Positions 1-10,010 of a stretch of 64,000 nucleotides of DNA are shown here, in pieces. This DNA comes from Euprymna scolopes (lineage: Eukaryota; Mollusca; Cephalopoda; Sepiida; Sepiolidae). Below the pieces are notes generated by a model. It made no database searches, was not told the DNA's origin, and saw nothing but the letters and a program-made list of their open reading frames with translations. Where the stretch lies: positions 115,541,994 to 115,605,993 of the forward strand of contig CM044489.1 in the NCBI GenBank assembly GCA_024364805.1, read 5' to 3'. How positions within the stretch are numbered: the stretch's first letter is position 1; the number at the start of each line of letters is the position of its first letter. Position numbers and translations under genes: made by a program.

Positions 1-371
1 CTATACGACTTACCTTCAGGTGGAATCTGAGAGAGATTAAAGATGGCGGCCGTAGCTTTATAAGGTGTGTGGTCTCATGGAATCGCACGGGATCACATCG
101 CCCACCGCACACATATGCAAATGAAATGCAGTCAGTCTTTTTAATAAAACGCCTGTTGGCAGAGGTGAGGACGACAGATGCCTGCTGAAAGTTGAGAAAT
201 AAAGTTGTGAGGAAGAAATACAGTGACGAATTATATCTGAACTTTTGTGTTTATTTTTGTTTCTTTTTTTTTTTTCTCCCAAAATACCAGCCCATTTAAC
301 TGCAAATTTATTTTTCAGAATCATTCACATATACATCAGTAAATATGGATTTACTGATTAATATAACTGCC
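1..371. other. Non-coding stretch with a short dispersed repeat (repeat X)
   Basis: I see no credible exon here. Positions about 300-365 resemble 39330-39392 (Ttattttc-AgaATC-TTCACATAT, then CAGTAAAT-TGGATTT), so this short piece is a dispersed repeat. In the second locus repeat X is followed within about 100 bases by repeat Y (39465-39630). Here X and Y are separated by a LINE 3' end (372-911), which suggests the LINE landed inside an older X-Y unit. Confidence 0.4.
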
Positions 372-911
372 AAGTACGTCCAAGGATGGAGTACTGTTGC
401 CACATCTGGGCAGGAGCTGCTAAAAACACTCTATCTTGCCTTGACAAAGTACAAAATAGGCTTCGTGGCTTAGTGAGGGATGCCCTTTTCTCTTCCCTGC
501 AACCTCTCTCCCACAGGAGAGATGTTGCAAGCCTGTCTTTGTTTTATCGTTACTTCCATGGCAGGTGTTCGTCTGAGCTCCAATCCCTGGTCTCCCCTCG
601 CCGATCTTTCATGAAAAACACTTGTCTAGCTGAAGCCACTGTCAAAAATTTTCCCCACTCTTTATCTGTGCCAAAACCAAAACGTAGATTCCATGAACAA
701 AGCTTTTTTCTTAGAAGTGCACACCTGTGGAACTCTGTTCCGTCTGCCTGTTTCCCACCTGACTACAACTTGGATGTCTTCAAGTCCAACATAAACAAAT
801 TCCTGATGGCCTGCCCCCTTAAGTAAGACACTTTATCAAATCTCAACATTAATGTACTGTAAACGCAATAACCCTTATCTCCGAGTGGCTTCCGTAAAAA
901 AAAAAAAAAAT
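372..911 (+). mobile_element. LINE 3' end (Jockey/CR1-group non-LTR retrotransposon), 5'-truncated
   Basis: An open frame at 386-826 (146 codons) encodes the region downstream of a non-LTR reverse transcriptase. It starts MEYCCHIWAGAA and includes LDKVQNRL, SLFYRYFHGRCSSEL, RRFHEQSFFLRSAHLWNSVP and DVFKSNINKFL before a stop. A short 3' UTR (AACCCTTATCTCCGAGTGGC) and an A-rich tail at 896-911 follow. The same protein segment recurs at 53.1-54.0 kb behind a recognisable reverse transcriptase core, which anchors the identification. The frame is still open, so this is one of the younger LINE pieces in the window. Only the extreme C-terminus survives, as is usual for target-primed 5'-truncated insertions. 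It is not a host gene. Confidence 0.85.
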
Positions 912-1084
912 TGAAAAAAAAAACTGATTTTGTATTCATTGTTTTGTTTTTACAGCATAGTTTTGGTTTGTTTTTTGGAAGAAGAGAGGTACATCACAAA
1001 ATTATCAAAGACATATACTATTCTGCTTATATTACACAATAAGTCCATATTTTTGATTTATATTTATATGATTTGAAAAAAATA

Positions 1085-1240
1085 GATATATAAAGATTTA
1101 TAATCTAAATACAACTTTTGTTCATTTATGTTTTTGTCTGTATGTCACGTCACATCAACATCTTGATATTTTATATTGCTAACGACTTTCTTATACACTT
1201 ACATATTTGTTTACCATCAATGTTTCATGCAAACTACCCT
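1085..1240 (+). repeat. Dispersed repeat Y
   Basis: This segment (GTCACGTCACATCAACATC, then TTGCTAACGACTTTCTTATA) matches 20745-20910 and 39465-39630, where the shared core reads TATTCTACATTGCTAACAGC. Near the copy at 20.7 kb an ACTAGCAGGACCC motif lies just upstream, which looks like the reverse complement of a Helitron 3' terminus, so Y may belong to a non-autonomous Helitron-like family. That link is an inference. From 1241 to about 1814 I see only AT-rich unassigned DNA. Confidence 0.5.
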
Positions 1241-2139
1241 TCCCTTTTTATTTTTATTTTATTTATGTTTCAAATTATTTTTGGCACTCATGCATTTTAG
1301 TTTTCGAGGACAATATTTTTGTTTTCATTTTTAGAGACGTTCACTGGAAACAGAAGAATTTCTCCAAAAATATTAATTTCGAATAACTCTCTTGGTAAAA
1401 ACAAAACGAGCACACTAAATTAATACAATAACACAAAATAAACATTAATCATTTGAGCATTTATTTAATTAAAATGAAAACTTTTTAGTTTGTGTAAAAT
1501 AATTAAAATTTCGAAATAAATTAAAACAGGCATTTTTTCTGAAGTGAATGACATTGGTAATTATATGAAAATGTATGACTTTAAAAAAAAATTAACAAAC
1601 TTTTTTTTAGAAAATTAAACTTTTGCAACAAATAAAAATAATTATAAAGGTTATATATAGTTATATAGTTATATAGTTTTGAACAGTCCCTATTAGAAAG
1701 GTTATGACCTTTTTGTAAGAATTCCTTGAATTGTCTCCCTTGTTCTGAGTGGACATCTCTTAAAAAGAAAACAAAAAATTGTTATCAAAAACTAAAATAC
1801 ACAAGTGTCTATTTTTTTTTCTGTGGACTCCAGAGTTAGCAATGACCAAAATGATACATTTTGCTTGAACACCAATTATTTTTTAACTTCCAGTTGAATT
1901 GTAAAGAAAACAGTATGCACATTTGTAACATTGCCATTGAAGATATTTTGTATAAAACAGCGTTTTATTTACAAGATGTTTTACCATAAACTGGAAATAC
2001 ATAGTTTTATTAATAATCATGTTTGGCTATATATACATTTTTAATTAAAAAAAAGTTTTATTTACAAAACGTTTTATCTTGTAAATTTTAGAGATTTATA
2101 AAAATATATAGAGATATTATGTAATTGTTATATTTTTAT

Positions 2140-2640
2140 AAAAAACAAAACATGAAATTAAAAATGTTGCTATAACAAAACATGCTTGTAAATAAAACTA
2201 TATAGTTTTTAGATTATTAGTAAAACTTTTTGCAATTAAACAGTAAAATTTTTAGTAAATAAACCCACTTTATTTTTAATAGCAAAACATTTTGTAAATA
2301 AAACTANNNNNNNNNNNNNNNNNNNNNNNNNNNNNNNNCTTTATTTTTAATAGCAAAACATTTTGTAAATAAAACTATTTTTTTTAAAATAGTAAAACTT
2401 TTTGTGAATAAACTTGTATTTTAAAAGTAATGTTTTTTCTTAATAAAGCCTTTTTTAAATAGTAAAACCTTTCTGCTAATAAAACTCTTTTTTAAAATAT
2501 TAAAACACTTTTATATAATCCCCCTTTTTAAGTCCAATTTTTGTATATGAATCATTTTTTTAACAGTAAAACATTTTGCACATAAACCATGTTTTTATTT
2601 ATAAAACATTTTGTAAATAAAATTAAAAAAATTTTTTTTT
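2140..2640. repeat. Degenerate AT-rich minisatellite
   Basis: The motif AGTAAAACATTTTGTAAATA recurs roughly every 35-45 bases with many substitutions. It forms the core of the family Z element and contains an assembly gap. The opposite orientation of the same motif occurs at about 30040-30230. Confidence 0.65.
2307..2338. other. Assembly gap (32 N) flanked by identical sequence
   Basis: The 39 bases before the gap (2268-2306) are identical to the 39 bases after it (2339-2377). In a tandem-repeat context this could be two true neighbouring units, but exact identity in an otherwise degenerate array suggests that two overlapping contig ends were joined with a spacer. Confidence 0.8.
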
Positions 2641-2775
2641 TAAATAAAAATATGTAAAAACAAAGTTATGAAAGGTTGTAACATGTTTAAAAACTCGGTG
2701 TCAAAGCAAACTGTGTCCTTTATGCCATTGTTCATTAGGGGTGTCTAAAGTAAATTTGGTCCTTTTTTGTTTTAT

Positions 2776-3120
2776 TAATTTTAAAAGTTATGAAAAAAAT
2801 TGTTTTCATTTATTTATTTTTTGGATTGTGTTTTTTTAAATTTTTATTTTCATTTTATTTTCATTTTTTCATTTTGGTTGATTTTGTTTCTAACGCTAGC
2901 CAAATAGAATTTGTTGCTTATAAGTCTTCAGATGTAAACTGTTTTGTATCATTTGTCTTAAAAATTTGAATAAGTAGAAAAAGAAGGAGGGGACAGCTCT
3001 TGAACATATCTAACTATTTGTAGGTCGGTTTGAGTCTTTGATGCAGAAAACTTCAAGGTTCAGATGATTGACAAGTATTTAGCTTTCATTTTGATTTCTT
3101 TGTTTTGTTTATGTTGCCAG
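2776..3120 (+). other. Presumed intron 3' end before exon A
   Basis: This is AT-rich sequence with no repeat that I could match. The last 40 bases are pyrimidine-rich and end TTTATGTTGCCAG, a good 3' splice site for the exon that follows. Confidence 0.45.
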
Positions 3121-3360
3121 TTCCAGTGACACGAAAATACATAAGCGGTCATCCAGCCAGTCCTTCAAAGCATTTGGTGTAAAGAGTTCACAGGGTTTTG
3201 TCTCTCCATTAAAGACGTCCCGAGTAGCGGCCGTGAATGCCAATAATTTGGCAAATTCGTCGTCGTCATCTTCTTCGGTGGCATCGTCAGTCAGCAGCAC
3301 GACTAATAAACGAACCACACGATTGTCCGCAGCATCTTCTCAGAACCACACTGCCAAAAG
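3121..3360 (+). CDS. Exon A: internal exon of an unrecognised host protein, serine-rich disordered segment
   Basis: The open frame runs through the whole interval, from a good acceptor (TTTATGTTGCCAG) to a possible donor (AAAAG/GTTGGT, moderate). The first base completes a codon and the last two bases begin one, so both introns would be phase 2 and the exon (240 nt, 79 whole codons) is symmetric. The peptide begins SSDTKIHKRSSSQSFKAFGV, passes through GFVSPLKTSR, a run of seven serines and TTNKRTTRLSAASS, and ends NHTAK. It is rich in Ser, Thr, Lys and Arg with S/T-P and basic motifs, which suggests an intrinsically disordered, possibly nuclear and phosphorylated linker. GC content and codon use stand out sharply from the flanks. 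An opposite-strand frame at 3109-3318 is a shadow. I do not recognise the family. The phase allows splicing to exon C (giving AGG, Arg) or to exon B (giving AGC, Ser). Confidence 0.6.
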
Positions 3361-3539
3361 GTTGGTCGGATGTTAGAAAATCTGACAAGCAAAAACATCA
3401 TTATGTTGCAACATCCATAGTTTGTCTCTTCCTCCTCCAAAAACCAAAAAATGAATGGAAAATCATTCAAATGCTTTTCACACAAATCTTTTAAATTAAT
3501 CAGATAAACTATATTGGCAAGGGAGGTAACTGCCTTTTG

Positions 3540-3615
3540 GATCAAATATGTTTGAGACACTCTAGAATAAGTAATAACCAAAAAGACACATTTTGGCGTA
3601 ATACAGCTTTTAAAA
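3540..3615 (+). repeat. Family Z terminal repeat, left-facing copy
   Basis: GATCAAATATGTTTGAGACA, then AGTAATAACCAAAAAGACAC and TTTTGGCGTAATAC, matches the ends of the Z elements at 29150-29235 and, in reverse complement, 5990-6070 and 30345-30420. It may be the left end of an older Z element whose right end is at about 6070, since filled with later insertions. Confidence 0.5.
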
Positions 3616-3617
3616 AA

Positions 3618-4042
3618 AATTCCTCCTAAACAAGGCATATTGCCACTTGGATGTAAGGGACTACTATTTGGGATTATGTCCAACAGAGGACTGTGGGGAG
3701 TTGATCAACACAATGTCTGTTCACATTACATTTAAACTTCTGCAGGTTAGTACAGTCAGGGAAGCAGGAAACTGCGAGGGAATTCCGCAGTCTGAAGGAA
3801 GAAACTAATGTAGAAGGCTTTTTGGCATCTAAGGACCTCAGCTGTGAAAGGGTGGGATATTGCTGCTTGACAAATTAGTTGAGAGTATGCATGTCAAGGC
3901 GGTGCAAGTACTATGAATTCACCAAAGCACATTTCATTAATGTACTTGTAAAATAGGCACAAAGGTGTAACATTGCAGTAATGGGACAGAGGATTGGAGC
4001 TTGGCTGATAGTGTGGGACCTATTAGATTGGAGACATTTTGA
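3618..4042 (-). mobile_element. LINE 3' end, Jockey/CR1-group, degraded
   Basis: Read on the minus strand, this is the same C-terminal reverse-transcriptase tail and 3' UTR as the better copy at 53.05-54.06 kb. Shared words on the + strand include AAACAAGGCATATTGCCACT, GTCTGTTCACATTACA, CTTCTGCAGGTTAGTACAG and GGGAATTCCGCAGTCTGAAG. The A-rich 3' end shows as AAAAAAAATTCC at 3613-3624. No long frame is open, so this is an old copy. Confidence 0.75.
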
Positions 4043-4072
4043 AATTAAAAAGTTTTATTTTATTTATTTATT

Positions 4073-4245
4073 TTTTTTTTAATCAATTTTCACCCCAAAC
4101 AAGGCACAGTGCCACTTTGAAGTAGGGGGCTACTATCAGGGACATAATTTGCAGAGGCATTATGAAGGGAGATGAGTAGCAAGATGTTTGTTCACATTAC
4201 ACTTGAACTTCTGCATATCAGTACAGTTGGGAAAGCAGAATCCCG
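4073..4245 (-). mobile_element. Second LINE 3' end fragment, same family
   Basis: CACCCCAAACAAGGCACAGT followed by GCCACTTTGAAGTAGGGGGC and TTCACATTACACTTGAACTT is the 3' UTR of the same LINE, again on the minus strand and directly beside the preceding copy. It is cut off at about 4245 where the sequence passes into the next element. Tandem same-orientation 3' ends point to two independent insertions. Confidence 0.75.
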
Positions 4246-4289
4246 TTTTGTTTTGTAAACTTTGGAGGTGTATATATTAATGCAGTGAG

Positions 4290-5330
4290 GGGTATAGGTG
4301 AAAATTATATTCCAAGTAAAAATCATTTCATATTTTTATGTATCAGGTAAAAAATAAGTATTCTTACCAAAAATTAGAAAAAATTATCAAGTAGAAGTTT
4401 GATTAAAATAAAAATCACTTTTTGTATTTTGCCAATCTGCCATTCATGATTATTTGGTTAAATGACACTGATTTATCGCCCCTGCTTTATGGGATTTCCA
4501 CTCGTAGTGGTGGATCGGCAAAATATGAAAACAGATTTTTGTTTTTAATTGAAATTCGGCACTTGTACACTATTAGGACGAAATTTTGGAAATCGTAATA
4601 TTGAATTTCACATGAAAGCGATGGTATCTACATATTCCTCATATTTTTAAGATGATTATATCCAAAAATTACGAAAATCAATAAGGTAGAAAATTGTTTA
4701 TTAAAGAAAATAAAATTTGAAGAACATGATCGTGTTTGCTTATGTAAAACACAGGAGAGTTCACAAGGGAGATAATTTCTTCCCTCTAATTTTTGGACAA
4801 TTGCAAAAAGCTTGTATATATGTTACTTTTACGTTATTTAAGTTTTAGGCGAACAACCATTTTTATATTAAACAATTATGAAAAAATCTTAAAATGAAAA
4901 TCAGACTCAGAAATACTGTATATATGTTATGTTTATTTTATTTGTTTTGCTTTAGGCAAATTAAATCTTTAGAGTTACTTTTCTCGTTTAGTTTTGCTTT
5001 ATTTTATAAAAACAAGATGGCTGCAATTTTTCGCCTGCTAACACGATTAAAGTTGTTTTTTTTTAATAATTCAATAATATTCAGGTAATTTTGATTGCAT
5101 AATTTGTAATTTATTAGAATTGCCAAAATAAATTCATTTGAAACCATTGTTTTTTATCTGAAAACTCCATTTTTCGACTACAAAATTTTGTCTTAATAGT
5201 GTAGAAACACCTAAAATTCTATTCAATAATTTTCCGTAATTTTTGGTGAGGATACCTATTTTTGCCTGACATAAGCATATTGAAGAATTTGTACTTGGAA
5301 TGTGATTTTCATGTTCTCCATCATACTATA
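4290..5330. mobile_element. Foldback MITE, family P1 (copy a), split by a later insertion
   Basis: The left arm (ATTCCAAGTAAAAATCATTT ... TCAGGTAAAAAATAAGTATT ... ACCAAAAATTAGAAAAAATT) is the reverse complement of the right arm (TTTTGGTGAGGATACCTATT ... TTGTACTTGGAATGTGATTT). Uninterrupted copies of about 360-400 bp lie at 12615-13010, 29605-29965 and 48250-48625. The loop region carries a short GACTTATCTCCCCCTGCTTT-like word in several copies. There is no coding capacity. The copy here is split by the 634 bp element at 4568-5201. Confidence 0.75.
4568..5201. mobile_element. TA-flanked MITE (Tc1/mariner-type) inserted into P1 copy a
   Basis: The left end reads TA-CACTATTAGGACGAAATTTT and the right end, reverse-complemented, reads TA-CACTATTAAGACAAAATTTT. 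These are terminal inverted repeats of more than 20 bases with a TA on each side. TA target duplication is the hallmark of Tc1/mariner elements. The interior has no transposase frame, so it is non-autonomous. It interrupts an otherwise contiguous P1 foldback, so it is younger than that element. Confidence 0.7.
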
Positions 5331-5539
5331 TAATTACCAAACTTTTATTTACAAAATTTTTTATCAATCAAAATGTATGAACAAACAAAACAAACAAATA
5401 TTAAAAAATAAAAAACATGTTGTGCAGGGATGGTTTTATTGAATTTTTACAAAAGTTTTTTTTTTATTTTTTTTTTTAAAGTTTTGAATCGTATTAAAAA
5501 ATATTTTTCATATTAAATTTTTCATAGTAAAAATCTTTA

Positions 5540-5975
5540 ATCCATTATATAAATGGCAGTTGTCTGTGAGTATGTTTGTATGTCCAGCTAAAAGTCCAAA
5601 ATTACTAACCAAAGATCCACAAAGTTTATATTTTCTTGATCAATATTGCCCTGGATTTATGTTTGAAAATTAGAAAAAAAAATTTTATTCTTTAAGCGTC
5701 AAATGAGCCAAATTTCATTGAGGCAAGGGTAGTATTATTATGTACTAATTTGGAAAGAAAATACGAAACAATTCCCTGAAAAATCTATTATATAAAGAAG
5801 AGTTGTCTGTATGAGTGTATGTTCATTTAGAAAGGAATGGGCTGAGCAGAGGAGGAAGAGGAGTCTTTGGAAAGGGAGGGAGAAAGAGAGAGAGGTAGAG
5901 AGATAAAAGTTTTAATAAAAAAATGCTGTACTTTTGACCCAGGCAATGCCAGGTAGCCCTGATAGAGTATCATAA
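5540..5975 (+). mobile_element. Non-autonomous Helitron-like element
   Basis: The segment starts near CATTATATAAATGGCAGTTG and TTTGTATGTCCAGC, and ends with a hairpin-like GACCCAGGCAATGCCAGGTA. The same body (GAGAGGAATGGG, a GA-rich stretch, then TTTTAA and the hairpin) is found at 28790-29050 and 31370-31585. The last of these ends CCCTGGGCAATGTCGGGTAG followed by CATGCTAGT, which resembles the 3' hairpin plus CTAG-T terminus of Helitrons. The terminal CTAG is eroded here. Family assignment rests on end structure only. Confidence 0.55.
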
Positions 5976-5984
5976 GCGATAAAA

Positions 5985-6072
5985 GTCATTGTTAAGCCAA
6001 AATGTGTTCTTTTTGGTTATTGCTCATTCTGGAGTACCTCAAATCAATTTGATCCTCTTTTTGTTCTGGATT
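5985..6072 (-). repeat. Family Z terminal repeat, right-facing copy
   Basis: AAGCCAAAATGTGTTCTTTT then GGTTATTGCTCATTCTGGAG and ATCAATTTGATCC is the reverse complement of the word at 3540-3615. It sits right after the Helitron-like end. Confidence 0.5.
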
Positions 6073-6269
6073 TTTTTTTTTCTTTAATAATGGCAACAAC
6101 AGAAAATCAGATAAATGAGAAACTTGTTAGGAAATTCGTTTTAGTTTTTTTTAAGTGATTATAATTTTACTGAACAGTGATTCAAATTGGATCAGATATG
6201 ACGATCTCAGATTAACATTCGCTTTGCACCAAAATTTATTCTGAGGAATATGTTTACAAATCTTACCTA

Positions 6270-6390
6270 ATATTTTTTGGGTTTGGTCTAAATTTAAAAC
6301 TTTAAAATCATAATCAATTCTTTTAAATCAATTTTTGGTTTGGTCTAAATTTAAAACTTTAGAATCATGTTCAATTCTTTTAAGTCAAAT
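6270..6390 (+). repeat. Tandem duplication of about 59 bp
   Basis: GGTTTGGTCTAAATTTAAAA through TCTTTTAAATCAA occurs twice in a row with a few substitutions. The rest of 6073-7140 is AT-rich DNA in which I see nothing else. Confidence 0.75.
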
Positions 6391-7149
6391 TCTCATAGAT
6401 TGAATCATGGATAAGCCTTTCTAAATATAGATTATCTTTTTGTATCAAATTCTATATTTTTTAGGAGATTATTTTGTCTTTTCTCGCGATAAGACATTTT
6501 TCATGACGGTAAGAATTCGCTTGAAATACTTGGTTTCTGTTTTTCCTCAATGTTTTTTCTTGCTCTTTCGATGCCAATTTTTTCAAATAACCCAATATAA
6601 CAATATATTAAGTGCTTAATTTGCAACTAAGATCAAAAGCAAAAGTGAATACGTTTTGGCTGTCTTAAATAATAATTACAATAAGAGCAAAGTAATAATT
6701 TAAGCTGTTGAATGGTGTTGTTTTTTTTTTGTTTTTTTTTTGGTTTGTTGTTTTGAAGGATGGTTTTAAAAAAAACATTTGTTGTTTATTTTTTTTCACT
6801 ATTAACATGTGTTAAATACTTACCTTAAAATTTGAGCAGATAATACTTTTTGAAGAAAATCTGTTTTCAAAATGATAAATCAATTTAAAAAAATGTCATC
6901 CACATATATTTGTTATAGAAATCAATAATTGGTTTAAAAAATTCAAATTAATTTTAATAAGGGTTAAATTTTTCAAATAATTTTATGACACCATTCAGAT
7001 ATCCATCTGGAGTAACTAGTATTCAATTATTGATTCCTCTTATCACATATCAGAAGATAGGCCAACTGACACTCATCTTTGAGTGATGTTTGATAAACAG
7101 TGGCATTCCCCCTTCCCCAGTAAAAAAAAAATAATTGAGAATCAGGATC

Positions 7150-7545
7150 AAATACAGCTTTTCTCAAGTAAAATTTTAGCTTAGCAGATTGAGGTCTGGG
7201 AAGGACGGTGGGGCCAGTAAGAGAAGGGTACAAAGTTGTAGCACTCCTTCTGGAGTCAAGCCTGTGTCTCTTTGGACTTGTGGGCCTGCACCGAGTCCTG
7301 CTGCCACACTCTTCAGCACATCCAGATACACTTTGGTGTTGACTTTCAAGCCGGCTTCGAAGAGGTGGCCTTTTGAGGGTGCTGGCAATAGTCCTTTTGT
7401 TATAACTTGGGTTGGTAGAGAGCATGAGTTGTACAGTGGCACATCTTCGATCTTACTCATTGAAAATTGTGTCACTTTCAGACATGATAGATGGCTCCTA
7501 TTGCTCTTAGGATTTGTACACAACTGGTCAACTAGTAGATGGTCT
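7150..7545 (-). mobile_element. Mariner-like transposase fossil
   Basis: The minus strand carries recognisable mariner-family transposase words: GLLPAP, then HLFEAGLKVNTKVYLDVLKS, then a remnant resembling the QDSAPAH catalytic block, then PPSFPDLN (family consensus PPxSPDLNPLD). The DD(34)D-type catalytic core would lie between these. The words fall in more than one frame (a 115-codon frame at 7176-7523 and another at 7027-7425), so the gene is broken by small indels and is a pseudogene. I cannot place the terminal inverted repeats. A + strand frame at 7189-7554 is a shadow. Confidence 0.75.
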
Positions 7546-7819
7546 GCAACATGAAAAGAAAACGGTTTTCATCAAACAGAAATGGAATCATGTTGTCTTT
7601 TCTAGGGCGACAATTTTATTGTTCCATCCAGTAATGAAAATATGGGATTCAGGGTTAAGGACGTAAGCACACAGAATTCTCATTACTTCCCAGGCAACAC
7701 CAAGATGCAACCTATTAAGGAATAAATATTTAATCATTAAATAATTATTTGCAATTTTATTGGTAACATTTCTTTTATTTTCTAATGTTTAATAAAACCC
7801 AAGTAATTTCTAACTTTTT

Positions 7820-8135
7820 CTTAGCCATCAGCTGTGTTTTTTTTTTGTCAGCACCAAAGCCAACAAAGTTTAGAGCATTGTTGGATTGGCTTATTTTCTA
7901 TTGATTAGGGTATGTCTCTGATCCTGTGCGGTTCTAGAAGGCCCACCTTCCCAGGCTTTATTTTCTCTCTTTGAGAAAGGTTTGTTTATTACTAATCATC
8001 TAAGGTACCTCTACTGAGGAATGCTGAAGGGTTATGCAGGCATGTTTGCCAACCAGAGTGTTTTCTTCTAGGGTGCTGGCTTTGCAAATCCCACTTTCCA
8101 ACTGTTGTATGATATCATCTCACCATATGAGTGAT
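7820..8135 (+). repeat. Dispersed repeat W, copy 1
   Basis: GGAATGCTGAAGGGTTATGC, then GTTTGCCAACCAGAGTGTTT and CTAGGGTGCTGGC, aligns by eye with 29290-29585 (GGAATACTGACAGGACTGCC, GACCAGAGCTCTCCTCC, AAGGGTGCTGTC). The two copies are diverged. The element type is not recognised. Confidence 0.5.
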
Positions 8136-8284
8136 ATAAGTAATTTTCACCAAAATCTGATGAACAATTACTCAGCTATAATATACAATGAAAAAAAGCA
8201 AAAAATACAAATTTAAAAAAAAGATTCTTGTTTTCCAAGAAGGTTAATTAATATCTAAGGCAAAATATTTTTTTATTATTTGGA

Positions 8285-8550
8285 TTACTCTACTTTTCTC
8301 AGCTTATTTTTACAGCATTTCAGCTATCTTGTTAAACTCTGGGATCTTTCTGTCGAACTTTGGAATCTACACAGAATTTTAAATGGAATCCTCTATTTAA
8401 TCCACGGGGGGTTAGCTTGATCTGATTCCATCACCCATGACCAGATAGAAGTATTAAATTATTCATTATTATACTCTTAGTATTGTCCGCACTGGGAAGT
8501 GAACCTTCAAGTTTCAGAAGACTTTTACTTAGAAATGATTATTACTTTAG
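8285..8550 (-). mobile_element. tRNA-derived SINE, degraded copy
   Basis: Read on the minus strand this matches the body of the SINE family best seen at 37455-37797. Shared + strand words include GTCGAACTTTGGAATCTAC, CAGAATTTTAAATGGAATCC, TTTAATCCACGGGGGG and the box-B side GAAGTGAACCTTCAAG. The tRNA-like head would be near 8550 and is poorly preserved. From 8551 to 8919 I see nothing else. Confidence 0.65.
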
Positions 8551-8919
8551 CACTTCATCTATTATGCTTCATTTAAAAAATCCCAAAGCACAAAACATTT
8601 TATCGAGACAAAATGATTTCTATTTTAGAAAAAATATCTGTAAAAATATTTTAAAGTATTTTTAGCATGAGAATTTATTTCAATAATTTCTTATACTAAT
8701 TGTTTGCAATTATTGAAAAGCTACGTCCATTGGATTATTGCTAAGATTTATTGTGAAGGATAGAAATCATTTAGCTGCTTTATTCTGGGTTGTCTGTTAA
8801 GTCTGATGGTGACCATTTTGCCTCCACTACCAATTCGGTTCAAATTTTACTGATCTCATCGAGGCAGAATAGACTGAGTAGAATAATTGGGAAAAATATT
8901 CTTTTTCAATTTTATTTCA

Positions 8920-9044
8920 CTCTTTATTTATACCAATTCTTTTATTTATGAAGCTCAATGTATGTTAAATGTAATTACAGAGCATATACAACTAGATGGC
9001 AAAATAGCTATATTCCAAATTCCAAGATGTTATTCATCTTACCA

Positions 9045-9088
<44 letters not shown>

Positions 9089-9305
9089 TAAATGACAAAA
9101 AGTTATACTCCAAAATTCATGATGTTGACCATCTTATAATTTATTCCTTTAATTCAGTTGACTTATACAATTCTGAATTAAACTGAACTAAAGGAATACA
9201 TTATAAGATGGTCAACATCATGAATTTTGGAATATAACTTTTTGTCATTTATTCTCTATATTGCTCTGTAATTACATTGAGCTTCTTACATAAGGATTGA
9301 TATAT
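8920..9305. mobile_element. Foldback element, family F (short copy)
   Basis: The left arm (ATGAAGCTCAATGTATGTTA, GTAATTACAGAGCATATA, AAATGACAAAAAGTTATAC, CATGATGTTGACCATCTTAT) is mirrored by the right arm (ATAAGATGGTCAACATCATG, TATAACTTTTTGTCATTTAT, TGCTCTGTAATTACATTGAG), with a centre near 9170. A (TA)n(GA)n tract (9045-9088) lies in the left arm. A longer copy with the same arms is at 52020-52745. There is no coding capacity. Confidence 0.8.
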
Positions 9306-9336
9306 AATAACATATATTTCTACAGAAATATATATA

Positions 9337-10010
9337 TACTAGCAAAAGTACTCGTCATTGACTGGGTTCAAAAACAGCCTACAGAAAATGGACTCTGATT
9401 TATGAAAGTATGATAGGTTATGAAAAGGAAGGGTTGTAAAGAGATAGCTTTGAATTTGGGGGTATCAAAACCAAAGCAAAATATGATGAAAGTAAAAATA
9501 AAATAGATAAACCCAATAATTTATTATACCATACCTGTTCACACTGAAACACTTATCACAATATTCTGTGGATCTATATTAGAAAACCTTGTTAAACTTT
9601 GTGACATATTTCTATTCTATGGAGGTCAGGTGTGAACAAACACCCCATAATTTTATTATACCATATTTCTTCAAACTGAAACATAATTATGAAAGTATAC
9701 TTACGCAGATAGATATGAAAAGTCTTTATTAAAGTTTGTGCCTATTTCCATTCTATGGAGGCCAACGCAGACCCCACAATTTTATTATACCATCCCTATT
9801 TAAGTTAAAACACACTTATCAAAGTATTCTTATGTACATCTATATCAAAAACACTTGTAAACGTTTTTCTTTAATTTTTAAATTTTTTATTTCCATACTT
9901 TGTGGACCAGGCACATACGCAGACCCCACAATTTTAATGAATCATCATTATGCCAGATCAAACATACCCATTCCTGTGTCTCGATACATCTTCTATCATT
10001 ATATGTGATC
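9337..10010 (-). mobile_element. Helitron-type non-autonomous element with internal tandem array
   Basis: At 9339 the + strand reads ACTAGCAAAAGTACTCGTCA then TTGACTGGGT. Reverse-complemented this is a hairpin-like ACCCAGTCAATGACGAGT followed by ACTTTTGCTAGT, a Helitron-like 3' end. Inside, from about 9515, a unit of roughly 130-150 bp is repeated about three and a half times, each with AATTTTATTATACCAT and TTCTATGGAGG words (starts near 9515, 9648, 9777, 9927). Helitron-related interspersed elements of molluscs and other animals commonly carry such arrays. The 5' end is not resolved. Confidence 0.55.

Larger units (their letters stand above)
1815..2775. mobile_element. Inverted-repeat (foldback) element, family Z, with minisatellite arms
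   Basis: The left end (about 1825-1880, GAGTTAGCAATGACCAAAA then ACATTTTGCTTGAACACC) is matched in reverse complement by the right end (about 2695-2765, GGTGTCAAAGCAAACTGTGT then TTCATTAGGGGTGTC). The interior is degenerate copies of a TTTATTTACAAAA motif. The same inverted arrangement is seen at 3540/6070 and 29150/30425. No coding capacity is visible, so a non-autonomous DNA element is the best guess; its superfamily and exact termini are unresolved. Confidence 0.5.

Noticed and set aside
386-826. 146-codon frame as a possible host gene
   Set aside because: The same peptide recurs at least five times in the window and is the C-terminus of a LINE whose RT core is at 53-54 kb.
7189-7554. 121-codon + strand frame with Ser/Pro-rich peptide
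   Set aside because: It is the complement of the mariner transposase fossil.
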